Below, in pieces: positions 1 through 7,462 of a DNA stretch of 30,051 bases. Made by a program: the position numbers and the translations under genes. Source of the stretch: Angelakisella sp. (GTDB lineage Bacteria; Bacillota; Clostridia; Oscillospirales; Ruminococcaceae). A model generated the notes under the pieces. The model saw only the letters and a list, made by a program, of their open reading frames with translations, searched no databases and was not told where the DNA came from. Each line of letters starts with the position of its first letter. The first letter of the stretch is position 1. The DNA is taken from the NCBI GenBank assembly GCA_022794295.1, contig JAAWEO010000004.1, forward strand, positions 1 through 30,051. Direction: 5' to 3'.

Positions 1-78
1 AAAGGGTGGACAGAAACTTTAATTACCTACGGTGCGATCGACCCGCGCTGGGAAGGAAGCAGCCCAGCTAACCCTTAA
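1..78 (+). CDS. C-terminal end of an unidentified protein (partial)
   Basis: The first frame is open from base 1 to a TAA at 76-78 and encodes 25 residues ending in ...DPRWEGSSPANP. A strong bidirectional terminator begins 16 bases after the stop, which is what the end of a plus-strand gene would look like. The fragment is too short to assign to a family. Its start lies outside the window. Confidence 0.5.
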   Translation, partial: KGWTETLITYGAIDPRWEGSSPANP

Positions 79-93
79 AAGAGGACCCCAGAA

Positions 94-136
94 AAAAATT
101 GCCCCCGCACTCCGATAGGAGCCGGGGGCAATTTTT
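94..136. terminator. Bidirectional intrinsic terminator
   Basis: A 13-bp perfect stem (AAAAATTGCCCCC at 94-106 pairing with GGGGGCAATTTTT at 124-136) encloses a smaller CTCC-GATA-GGAG hairpin. The A-run on one side and T-run on the other let it work in both directions. It serves the convergent ends of the partial plus-strand gene and the minus-strand Ig-like protein gene. Confidence 0.85.
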
Positions 137-164
137 GGGCGTTAGCTAATTTCTCAAAACCGAA

Positions 165-1481
165 TTACTTTCTGGCAAGAGGCTGGTCGGTGACGATGAC
201 ACAGTTACCCATAGAAGTAGTGAAGTGCAGGTAGCCGTTGGCGTCAATCCGATAGTTGGGCGCAGTCATCTTGGTGTAGGTATTGGTCTTGGGATTGTAG
301 CTGTAGAATACCAAAGCCTTGGTGTCCAGCTTGGAGAGGTCCAGCTTGACAGCCGCTTTGATGGACATTCCGAAGGAGCCGGTCTGGTCAAACTTCACAA
401 CGGCAATGTCATTCTTGAAGTATTTATCAAACTTGGTGGTCACCTTTTCATCGCCCAGGGTGACACCCAATTTGATTTCCCCATTCCCCTTCATCAAAGA
501 GGGGTCAATGTACAGACGGCTCTCAACTTTGCCGTCCTTTGTCACATCAGCATGGACAATAGGTGCCTTTTCGGCCTTCACAGCAGCCTTCAAAACCGCC
601 TTCAGCGCAGCAGCAGTGATGGACTTCGCATTGCGAATTCTCACAACAACCACAGTGGCGTCAGCGTCGGCAGCGGCAATCGCCTGCTCAACCTTGGCAA
701 CAGCCTCAGTGGTGCTCACAGTCTCCTCTGCAGGAGTAGTGGTGGTTGTGCCACCAGAAGAAGAGGAACCGCCACCTGTCGAACCACCGGTGGAACCGCC
801 ATTGTTACCGTCGTCAGTTGTAGCAGCAGTTACAGTAAACTTCACAGAAGCCTCTTTACCACCAGCGGTATACTTGACAGTGAAAACAGTACCAGTCGCT
901 ACAGTAGAGGCAATGGTAACTTTACCATCAACAACTGTCACACCCTCTGTTGCGGGAGTAATTTCCCACTTCTTATCAGTACCTGTATACGCCTCACCAT
1001 CGCTGGTAACAATTTCAGCAGTCAGTGTAAACTGGGTACCGGGAGCAGGTGTGGTGCTCGTAGGAGCAGCAATCTTTACAGAAGTAACTGTCTGCTCTTC
1101 GGGAGGAGTCACAGAATCGGCAGTCACAGTTACAGTAACTGTCTCAATAGCAGTAGCTTTACCAGCAGTAGCAGTAACTGTAACAGTAGTTTCACCTGCG
1201 GCAACACCTGTAACAGTGCCCTCTGCATCGACTGTTGCTATGGCAGCATCATTGCTAGTATATGCAATATTAGCTGTCAATGCAGTATCCTCTACCAAAT
1301 CTCTGCCTGTCGCGGTTGCTTCAATCTGTGCAGTTTCATCTACTTTAACTGTAACAGTGTTGGCCGCAACAGTAAGGTCAACCTGGTTTGAATCTGTCAC
1401 ATTACTCGAAGCAAAAGTAGCAGAAGCCAGACCGGTCAGCATGGCGGCAGCCAGAAGAGCTGCCAATAATTTTTTCTTCAT
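165..1481 (-). CDS. Secreted Ig-like (BIG2) domain surface protein
   Basis: A 438-aa exported protein of unknown role, probably at the cell surface. The start at 1481 is chosen because the protein then begins with a classic signal peptide (MKKKLLAALLAAAMLTG...ATFA, residues 1-24) and an AAGGAGG ribosome-binding site lies 9 bases upstream. Residues about 35-120 form a bacterial Ig-like group 2 domain, with the typical ATVDAEGTVTGVAAGETTVTV signature near residues 82-101. Residues about 130-220 look like a second beta-rich Ig-like domain. A Gly/Ser/Thr linker (about 222-250) leads to a C-terminal region of about 190 residues that I do not recognise. There is no LPXTG motif or SLH repeat. The codons of the Ig-like part are more AT-rich than those of neighbouring genes. 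The gene is probably transcribed alone, ending at the 94-136 terminator. Confidence 0.8.
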   Translation of the reverse strand: MKKKLLAALLAAAMLTGLASATFASSNVTDSNQVDLTVAANTVTVKVDETAQIEATATGRDLVEDTALTANIAYTSNDAAIATVDAEGTVTGVAAGETTVTVTATAGKATAIETVTVTVTADSVTPPEEQTVTSVKIAAPTSTTPAPGTQFTLTAEIVTSDGEAYTGTDKKWEITPATEGVTVVDGKVTIASTVATGTVFTVKYTAGGKEASVKFTVTAATTDDGNNGGSTGGSTGGGSSSSGGTTTTTPAEETVSTTEAVAKVEQAIAAADADATVVVVRIRNAKSITAAALKAVLKAAVKAEKAPIVHADVTKDGKVESRLYIDPSLMKGNGEIKLGVTLGDEKVTTKFDKYFKNDIAVVKFDQTGSFGMSIKAAVKLDLSKLDTKALVFYSYNPKTNTYTKMTAPNYRIDANGYLHFTTSMGNCVIVTDQPLARK

Positions 1482-1523
1482 ACTCGTTTTCCTCCTTAAC
1501 TTTTTAGCTCCCAGCCAGCCCCA

Positions 1524-1550
1524 TTGCACTATACTAACAGTATAGTGCAA
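1524..1550. promoter_or_regulatory. Perfect 12-bp inverted repeat upstream of the Ig-like protein gene
   Basis: TTGCACTATACT (1524-1535) and AGTATAGTGCAA (1539-1550) are exact reverse complements with a 3-base loop. The element sits 42 bases upstream of the start codon at 1481. On the minus strand it includes TATACT, which could be a -10 box, so it could be an operator over the promoter or a 5' leader hairpin. I found no convincing -35 box at the right distance. Confidence 0.6.
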
Positions 1551-1566
1551 CAGCACGGCCGTGCTG
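1551..1566. repeat. 16-bp perfect palindrome CAGCACGGCCGTGCTG
   Basis: A gap-free palindrome directly abuts the 1524-1550 inverted repeat, so two perfect symmetric elements stand back to back within 43 bases. The rest of this intergenic stretch (about 1567-1745) shows nothing recognisable. A dimeric regulator site or a cruciform is possible; no known operator family was recognised. Confidence 0.6.
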
Positions 1567-1745
1567 TTCGCCGGGCTCTTCCGGAAAAACGCCCATTTCC
1601 GCAGAAAAACCTTCTGCTATTTAGATTACCACGCCAGGAAACTAATGTCAAGCGATATTCCACAAGATTGGGCCAAAATTCCCCCAATATTTCACAACCC
1701 CTTTTAGGGAAAATGGCTATCCGCCAAACCCGCCCCATCAAGGCC

Positions 1746-1786
1746 AAAAAACTCCCCACCGCCAGCCAGGCGATGGGGAGTTTTTT
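1746..1786 (-). terminator. Intrinsic terminator of the ABC operon
   Basis: AAAAAACTCCCCA (1746-1758) pairs with TGGGGAGTTTTTT (1774-1786), and an inner CGCC/GGCG pair extends the stem. It starts directly after the TAG stop of the permease gene (1787-1789) on the minus strand. The A/T flanks also allow function on the plus strand. Confidence 0.85.
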
Positions 1787-3103
1787 CTATTCGTGCTTAA
1801 TCGCCTCCAAGGCGCTGATTTTCACCGCCCGGTTGGCAGGCAGCAGTCCAAAGAGGACCCCCACCAGGATGGAAAAGAGCAGAGCCACCCCCACCAGCCA
1901 CAGAGGAATCACCGAAAGCTTGCTCCCGGCCCCCATGGCCCCGGCGGCAAAGGTGTTAAAGGCCATAGAGCCGCCAAAGCTGAGGGCCACCCCCAGGATG
2001 CCCCCCAGAAGGCCGATCATACCGGCCTCCAGCAGGAACATAATGCGGATATCCCGGATCTCTGCCCCGATGACCTTCATGACGCCGATCTCCCGGGTGC
2101 GCTCGTAAATGGACATGAACATGGTGTTGGCAATGCCGATGGCCGCCACAAAGAGAGAGACCCCAGCCAGACCACCCAGCACCAGCTGGATCATCATAGC
2201 CTGCTCCTGCATGTACTCCCGGCTGTCGTTCATAGAGCTGCAATCAAAGCCCATCCCCTTGATCTCCGCCTGGACCGCCGCCACCGCGTCCACATTGACG
2301 CATTTCACCTTGGCCTGCTCGTAGGTGATCTTCTTCCCCTGGGTCTTAATGCCGTTTTGGCGATTGTACTTTTCAATCAGGGCCTTCATCTCGTTGATGT
2401 CCATAAAGGCGTAGTTGGTGGCTTCCCAGTTGGCGTCGTTCTTCAGGAGCACCCCCACCACCGTGGGCTTCAGCTCAATATCCTTTCCGGTCTTGTTGCC
2501 GTTGCTGTCGTACTTCTGGCTGGGCATGGTCAGGAGCAGCTTATCCTTCATAATGTCCACAAAGGGGTCCTTGATCCGGCCAAACTGGTCGGGATAGGGG
2601 TCCACCCGGTTGTTTCGCTGCCTTTTGGTGTCGTAAAAGCGATAGGCGTAGTTTTCCCCAACCACCAGGCTGTAGGGCCGGTCCCCGTCCTTGAGATAGC
2701 TCCCCTCCTTCAGCTCGTACCCCAGCTTTTCCAGGGCTTCGGGGTAGACACCGTAAAGGCTGTTGGTGTTGCGGTACCGTCCGTTCCGGGCGGTGATCTG
2801 CATAGCCACATCCCAATTCTGGTAGAAGGGGGTTGCGATCTCCACCCCGTCCAGGGCCTGGATCTTAGCCATGGCGGCATCGTCCAGGGTGACGGTGCTG
2901 TTCCAGTTGTAGACCTCGATCACCGTCAGGTCCCCCCAGCTGGCCAGCTGTTCCTCATATGCCTGGGTCAGGCCGATGCCGATGGAAATGGCGATGATGA
3001 TCAGCCCCACCCCGATGACCACGCCCAGGGCGGTGAGGAAGGTCCGCAGCTTCCGGCGGGTGAGGTTCCGGACACAGATGGCAAGAATATCAGAGAGCCG
3101 CAT
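1787..3103 (-). CDS. ABC transporter permease, MacB/FtsX family
   Basis: The membrane subunit (438 aa) of an ABC system of the LolCDE/MacB superfamily, which acts on envelope substrates such as peptides, lipids or toxins rather than as a nutrient importer. One transmembrane helix near residues 20-45 (TFLTALGVVIGVGLIIIA) is followed by a large extracellular domain of about 240 residues and three C-terminal helices; this is the MacB_PCD plus FtsX layout. The motif RTREIGVMKVIGA is typical of the FtsX fold. An in-frame GTG at 3115 would add four residues, but ATG 3103 has the better-spaced GAGGA site. The gene overlaps the end of the upstream adaptor gene by 14 bases, implying translational coupling. 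The substrate cannot be told from sequence. Confidence 0.88.
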   Translation of the reverse strand: MRLSDILAICVRNLTRRKLRTFLTALGVVIGVGLIIIAISIGIGLTQAYEEQLASWGDLTVIEVYNWNSTVTLDDAAMAKIQALDGVEIATPFYQNWDVAMQITARNGRYRNTNSLYGVYPEALEKLGYELKEGSYLKDGDRPYSLVVGENYAYRFYDTKRQRNNRVDPYPDQFGRIKDPFVDIMKDKLLLTMPSQKYDSNGNKTGKDIELKPTVVGVLLKNDANWEATNYAFMDINEMKALIEKYNRQNGIKTQGKKITYEQAKVKCVNVDAVAAVQAEIKGMGFDCSSMNDSREYMQEQAMMIQLVLGGLAGVSLFVAAIGIANTMFMSIYERTREIGVMKVIGAEIRDIRIMFLLEAGMIGLLGGILGVALSFGGSMAFNTFAAGAMGAGSKLSVIPLWLVGVALLFSILVGVLFGLLPANRAVKISALEAIKHE

Positions 3104-4979
3104 CCGCTTCCTCACTCCTCTTTTTCAGTATTTTCCGGCGGATCAGGAAGGCGGCTACCGCGGCGGCAAGGACCACTCCGCCGATGATAAAGGGGGTGGG
3201 GGATTTCGTTTCCTCCTCCATCATACCGGGATCCTCCATCATGCCGGGCATATCCATCCCGGGATTAAAGTCCATCCCGGCCATGGGGTCCACGGCGTTG
3301 GTGGACCACTGGATGGTGGCGGTTTTTTCCTCCATGTTGGTGTCCTCGTAGGTAATGGTCACCTCCCCGGAGCAGACCCCCTCTCCGTCGGGGGTGATGT
3401 AAAAGTCGGCGGTGCCGGTGGAGCCGGAGGACAGGTTCCCCAGGTTCTGCTGCTGGCCGGGGTTCTGGATATTCCCGGAAATTTCCGCCGAAAGGTTGTA
3501 AACATCACTGCGCCCCTTGTTGACAAAGTTAACGGTGAGATAGCTTTCCTCGTTCAGATAGATCTCCTGGGAGACCTCCACGCCGGTGACCTGGAACCGG
3601 TCGATCTGGACCACAGGGATGGAGATGGTCTCCTGGGTGGAGTTGTCCCGGCGGCTGACCAGGTGGTCGTCAATATACTGGTACTTCATCGACACCTCGA
3701 TGTTGTGGGACTGGGGGGCGGCGTTGGCCTTGGCGGTGACCTGGACGGTCTGGGTCACCGACTGCTCGGTATCCAGCTGGTCCACATAGAAGGTGTTGGA
3801 GGAGCTGGTGAGCATAAAGGCGTCGGGCATGGTGATGGTGATCATCATGTTCATCACGTCGATGTTGCGGCTGGTGTTAAAGAAGGTCAGGGACAGGGGG
3901 AAGGTATCCCCGGCGGTCACCTGGCCGCCATAGCTGTAGTTGCTGACGATGACGTAGGGGGTAGCCATTTCCATTTTGCTGTAGTCGGGGTCATCGTCCT
4001 CGTCGGTGCTGGGGCTGGGGGTATAGGGAACACAGGAGCTGACCTCGGAAGAAAACTGCTCGTAAATATAGGTCATATCCTCCTTGTTTTCCTTGCTCTG
4101 GACAGTAAAGGCCAGCGAATTGCCACTGCCGGTGTAGTTGAGGCCCTTGAGGGAAACATGGCAGATCACACCGGCGTCAGTCTCCTGAACACGCTCGATT
4201 TTAATGGCGGAATCGGTGGAGCTCTGGAAGCGGAAACTGCCCCGGTCCACGATGACATTCACCTTGGGGACGCTGTTTTCGATGATATCCGCCTTTTTCA
4301 CCCCGGAAATGGAAAACTGCACCATTGCGTCAACATAGCTCCCCCGGTTGATGGAGGGGTCGTTTTTGGTGTTGTCCGCAGGGTCATAGGTAACAGCGCC
4401 GTTGGAGCGGTACACCTTCTGGATGGTATAGGTCATATTGGCAGGGAGGGAGGGTTCGGGGTCTTTGTTGTCATCCCCACCGGGTTTATTGTCGCCGCTG
4501 GAGGAGGTTTCGCACTCACTAATATCAATAATCATCGGACCATTTAATAAATCTTTTGTGCCGTCTTTAATGGAAAAAGCCAATTTCCCTTTTGTAGAGT
4601 TGCTTGGCTGGTAAGTGACCGCGCGCAAATGGACAATATAGTTGCTGCCATCTACTTCGATTTCTAATTTTTCCGCACTATTACCTTTACTGAAACCACC
4701 TTTATTTGTATCCATTGTAACAGTATTTGCTGCAGCTAAGGCAGGGGCAGCACCTTCTGGTTTTAAGGTAACATCAATAGAAACTTTTTCTTTGTTTTCT
4801 ATAATTTTATCGTTAGTATCTTCGGCAATAATTTTATAGGATACCTTGAAGTCTCCGATCTTGACTTCGCTGTCTTCCGCCGCAGACCCCACCACGCTGA
4901 AAAAGTACCCCAGGGTCCCCAGGATGATAAGCCCGGCCAGGGTCAGGGCCACGACACGCTTTACTACACTTGTTTTCAC
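3090..4979 (-). CDS. Membrane-anchored extracellular adaptor of the ABC operon (CARDB/COG1361-like)
   Basis: A 629-aa protein with an N-terminal signal or anchor helix (VVALTLAGLIILGTLGYFFSV), a long extracellular part made of beta-rich CARDB/S-layer-like repeats, and a C-terminal membrane helix followed by basic residues (FIIGGVVLAAAVAAFLIRRK). The topology places the bulk outside the cell. Proteins of this kind accompany MacB-type ABC systems in Firmicutes and probably play the part taken by the MacA adaptor in Gram-negatives; this is inference. The start is GTG, directly after the TAA of the ATPase gene with no gap, preceded by GGAGGAG. Residues about 40-160 are encoded by distinctly AT-rich DNA (about 4500-4860), while the rest matches the GC-rich surroundings. 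Confidence 0.75.
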   Translation of the reverse strand: MKTSVVKRVVALTLAGLIILGTLGYFFSVVGSAAEDSEVKIGDFKVSYKIIAEDTNDKIIENKEKVSIDVTLKPEGAAPALAAANTVTMDTNKGGFSKGNSAEKLEIEVDGSNYIVHLRAVTYQPSNSTKGKLAFSIKDGTKDLLNGPMIIDISECETSSSGDNKPGGDDNKDPEPSLPANMTYTIQKVYRSNGAVTYDPADNTKNDPSINRGSYVDAMVQFSISGVKKADIIENSVPKVNVIVDRGSFRFQSSTDSAIKIERVQETDAGVICHVSLKGLNYTGSGNSLAFTVQSKENKEDMTYIYEQFSSEVSSCVPYTPSPSTDEDDDPDYSKMEMATPYVIVSNYSYGGQVTAGDTFPLSLTFFNTSRNIDVMNMMITITMPDAFMLTSSSNTFYVDQLDTEQSVTQTVQVTAKANAAPQSHNIEVSMKYQYIDDHLVSRRDNSTQETISIPVVQIDRFQVTGVEVSQEIYLNEESYLTVNFVNKGRSDVYNLSAEISGNIQNPGQQQNLGNLSSGSTGTADFYITPDGEGVCSGEVTITYEDTNMEEKTATIQWSTNAVDPMAGMDFNPGMDMPGMMEDPGMMEEETKSPTPFIIGGVVLAAAVAAFLIRRKILKKRSEEADAAL

Positions 4980-5894
4980 TTACTTCTCCTCCAATGCTGG
5001 CTTATTTTCCGTTTCCTGTGCCGGCGCCTCTCCAAAGGCGGTGTCTACCTCCGGAACATCCGGGGGGGCTGCTTCTTCCGGAAGGCTCTCCTGCGGGGGG
5101 GCCTCCGGCGGGGGATCGTCCCCGGGGGGAAGCTGGTCGTTATCCCAGGCGGCCCGCTTGGCTTCCTCCTCCTTTTCCACATCGAACAGGGATTTGTTGG
5201 GGGTGTCCCCGATCACCGCCCCGTCCACAATGGTGACAATACGGTCGGCGTAGTTGGCAAGGCTGCGGTCGTGGGTCACCAGCACAATGGTGATGTTCTG
5301 CTTGCGGGAAAAATTTAAGAACAGCTCCATGATCTCCCGGGTGGTTTTGGTGTCCAGGTTGCCGGTGGGCTCGTCGGCAAAGACCACCTTGGGCCGGGCG
5401 GCAAAGGCCCGGGCAATGCCCACCCGCTGCTGCTGGCCGCCGGACATTTCCGCCGGGGTGTGCTTCATCCGGGACTCCAGCCCCACCGCCCTTAGCATCT
5501 CTTTGGCAATGGTGTTGCGCTTTTTCCGGGACATCCCCCGGAAGGTAAGGGGCATGGCCACATTTTCCAGGGCGCTCATTCCCGGCAGAAGGTTGTAGGA
5601 CTGAAAAACAAAGCCGATGCTCTCCTGGCGGAAATGGGCCAGCTGCTTTTCTGTCATTTTAGAGATGTTCTTGCCCATAATGATAACCTGTCCCCTGGTG
5701 GGCTTTTCCAGCCCCGCCAGCTGGTTCAGAAGGGTGGACTTTCCCGAGCCGGAGGTCCCCAGGATGCAGCAGACCTGTCCCTCCTCGATCTCCAGGTTGA
5801 TGCACCCCAGGGCAACCACCACATCATTGCCCACCCGGTAGGCCTTGCGCAGGTCCACCGTTTTGATGATCGAAGCCAATTTCTTTCCCACCAT
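4980..5894 (-). CDS. ABC transporter ATP-binding protein, MacB/LolD type
   Basis: The 304-aa ATPase that powers the adjacent permease. Visible motifs are Walker A GTSGSGKST, the signature MSGGQQQRVGIARA, Walker B VVFADEPTGNLD and the switch histidine in LVTHD; the TGNLD form is typical of the LolD/MacB group. The start at 5894 (MVGKKLASII) is chosen because it fits the family and has AAGGA just upstream; upstream in-frame ATGs lack a ribosome site. Unlike normal LolD proteins of about 225-250 aa, it carries a C-terminal tail of about 70 residues rich in Pro, Glu and Asp. The tail could be a flexible docking or regulatory segment. It is the first gene of a three-gene operon with the adaptor and permease. 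Confidence 0.92.
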   Translation of the reverse strand: MVGKKLASIIKTVDLRKAYRVGNDVVVALGCINLEIEEGQVCCILGTSGSGKSTLLNQLAGLEKPTRGQVIIMGKNISKMTEKQLAHFRQESIGFVFQSYNLLPGMSALENVAMPLTFRGMSRKKRNTIAKEMLRAVGLESRMKHTPAEMSGGQQQRVGIARAFAARPKVVFADEPTGNLDTKTTREIMELFLNFSRKQNITIVLVTHDRSLANYADRIVTIVDGAVIGDTPNKSLFDVEKEEEAKRAAWDNDQLPPGDDPPPEAPPQESLPEEAAPPDVPEVDTAFGEAPAQETENKPALEEK

Positions 5895-5936
5895 CCAATC
5901 CTTTTGAAGTTCCCATAAAAATGCCATTTTACAATA

Positions 5937-5957
5937 TGTATAATGTATTATGATACA
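5937..5957. promoter_or_regulatory. Imperfect AT-rich palindrome near the ABC operon promoter
   Basis: TGTATAATGTATTATGATACA is symmetric at 7 of 10 base pairs around its centre and overlaps the proposed -10 box of the ABC operon. It could be a repressor site. The symmetry in such AT-rich DNA could also be chance. Confidence 0.35.
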
Positions 5958-5978
5958 ACGATTTTCTAAGCTTCGCAA
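5950..5978 (-). promoter_or_regulatory. Sigma-A-type promoter of the ABC operon
   Basis: Read on the minus strand, TTGCGA (5973-5978), a 17-base spacer and TATCAT (5950-5955) match the -35/-10 consensus at 4/6 and 5/6 positions. It lies about 55 bases upstream of the ATPase start. The gene-free stretch 5895-6288 holds this promoter, AT-rich DNA, the degV promoter and the degV leader. Confidence 0.55.
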
Positions 5979-6096
5979 CCGTTTTCAAAAATTTTCTGCC
6001 ATTTGCCCAAAAAAAGAGGCCATTTTATATAACGACAGAATGCTCTGTATTATTCGTGCCGAAAAAAAATTTTTTTATTGCGGGACATTCAAATTT

Positions 6097-6127
6097 TTTA
6101 CAAATTTTCTGGGGGATATGATATAAT
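6097..6127 (+). promoter_or_regulatory. Probable degV-family gene promoter
   Basis: TATAAT (6122-6127) is a perfect -10 box. TTTACA (6097-6102) is the best -35 match, but the spacer of 19 bases is long. The transcript would carry a leader of about 155 bases, in which CCGGC-TTCT-GCCGG flanked by T and A runs can form a hairpin (about 6210-6237). No known riboswitch was recognised in the leader. Confidence 0.5.
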
Positions 6128-6288
6128 TGGGGCGTGACCCAAAGGTCAAGGCGCCCAAAGCTTTCCCAAAGGGGGCCGGAACCTTGGGAGCACACCCCGG
6201 ATCCGGCAAAATTTTTCCGGCTTCTGCCGGAGAAAAAGGCCGGTTCCCATCGTTCTTTTATACAGGACAAAAAAAGGAGCTGTCAACC

Positions 6289-7164
6289 ATGAAACAAGAC
6301 TATGTGATCCTCACCGATTCCTCCTGCGACCTCCCCCCGGAGCTGGTCCGGGAACTGGGGCTCGCTGTCCTTCCCCTCACCCTGACCCTGGGCGGGAAGG
6401 AATACGCCAACTACCCCGACGGCCGCGAGATCGGCTTTTCGGAATTCTACGACCGCATCCGTCAAGGGGAGGCGGCCACCACCTCCGCCGCCAACGTGGA
6501 GGGGTACATTGCCCTGATGGAGCCCATCCTCCGGGAGGGGAAGGACATTCTGCTGCTGGTCTTTTCCTCCGGGCTGAGCAGCACCTACCAAAGCGCCCTG
6601 CTGGCGGTGGAGGAGCTCTCCGGCCAGTACCCGGACCGAAGGCTCCTGGCAGTGGACACCCGGTGCGCCTCCATGGGGCAGGGGCTTTTGGTCTATCTGG
6701 CCGCCAAAAAGCGGGCGGAGGGAAAGTCCATGGAGGAGGTCCGGGACTGGGCGGAGGAGGCGAAGGGGAACCTCTGCCATTGGTTCACAGTGGATGACCT
6801 GATGTACCTGAAACGGGGCGGAAGGCTGAATGCCGCCACTGCCCTGGTGGGGACCGCCCTGGGCATCAAGCCCATTATCCACATCAACGGCGAGGGGCTT
6901 CTGGTCAACGTGGGGAAGGCCAGAGGGCGCCAGGGGGCGCTTACCGCCCTGGTGGACCGGATGGCGGAGCTTGCCCTTGACCCCAAGGGAACGCCGGTGT
7001 TCATCAGCCACGGGGACTGCCCGGAGGACGCCAAAACCCTGGAGCGGATGGTTAAGCAGCGGCTGGGGGTAAAGGAAGTCGTCACCAGCTATGTGGGCCC
7101 GGTGATTGGGGCCCACACCGGTCCGGGGGTCGTGGCCCTGTTCTTTCTGGGCAAGCACCGGTAA
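6289..7164 (+). CDS. DegV family fatty-acid-binding protein
   Basis: A 291-aa cytosolic protein of the DegV (EDD) family, which binds long-chain fatty acids; in Gram-positives some members act as FakB subunits that present fatty acids to the FakA kinase. Family motifs are visible: ILTDSSCDLP at the N terminus, the TTSAAN segment, SSGLSSTYQSA, DTRCASMGQGL and the MYLKRGGRLN segment before the second domain. The start at 6289 is set by AAGGAG 9 bases upstream; the frame stays open further upstream but has no ribosome site there. It stands alone, divergent from the ABC operon. No FakA gene is nearby, so the FakB role is inference. Confidence 0.9.
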   Translation: MKQDYVILTDSSCDLPPELVRELGLAVLPLTLTLGGKEYANYPDGREIGFSEFYDRIRQGEAATTSAANVEGYIALMEPILREGKDILLLVFSSGLSSTYQSALLAVEELSGQYPDRRLLAVDTRCASMGQGLLVYLAAKKRAEGKSMEEVRDWAEEAKGNLCHWFTVDDLMYLKRGGRLNAATALVGTALGIKPIIHINGEGLLVNVGKARGRQGALTALVDRMAELALDPKGTPVFISHGDCPEDAKTLERMVKQRLGVKEVVTSYVGPVIGAHTGPGVVALFFLGKHR

Positions 7165-7187
7165 CCCCCGGCGGGATACCGGCGCCG

Positions 7188-7400
7188 TCACAGCCGGCCG
7201 GGCGTGCTTTCCGTCAGCTGATATGTCCCCTTCCCGATCCTTCTGACCACCCCGGCCTGTTCCTTTTGGTTTAAAATTCTCTGAAGCTGCCTTGCACTGC
7301 AATGAAGGTGAAGGGCAGCTTTTTCTATCCCCCTTAAGGTCCCGGCCGCCCCCAAAACGGGCTGGCTGGGGTCTTTTTCTTTTTGGTGTTCTGTGCCCAT
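7188..7400 (-). CDS. Possible small winged-helix protein or remnant
   Basis: A 70-aa reading frame downstream of the LysR gene on the same strand. Its C-terminal half, from HCSARQLQRILNQKEQAG through VVRRIGKGTYQLT, reads like a helix-turn-helix followed by a wing, as seen at the ends of small DNA-binding proteins. The proposed ATG has only a weak AGG directly before it, and the N-terminal part looks degenerate. It may be a small regulator, the decayed end of a larger one, or chance. It occupies most of the 298-base gap between the degV and LysR genes. Confidence 0.3.
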   Translation of the reverse strand: MGTEHQKEKDPSQPVLGAAGTLRGIEKAALHLHCSARQLQRILNQKEQAGVVRRIGKGTYQLTESTPGRL

Positions 7401-7462
7401 CCTGTTGCAGCGTCACAGGGATACACCCTCTGTGTTTATGCGCCTTTTCAGACCCTACAGCA

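Noticed and set aside
2976..4547. 523-codon plus-strand frame opposite the adaptor and permease genes
   Set aside because: No ribosome site, Gly/His/Val-rich translation, and it runs across two overlapping genes of a clear operon.
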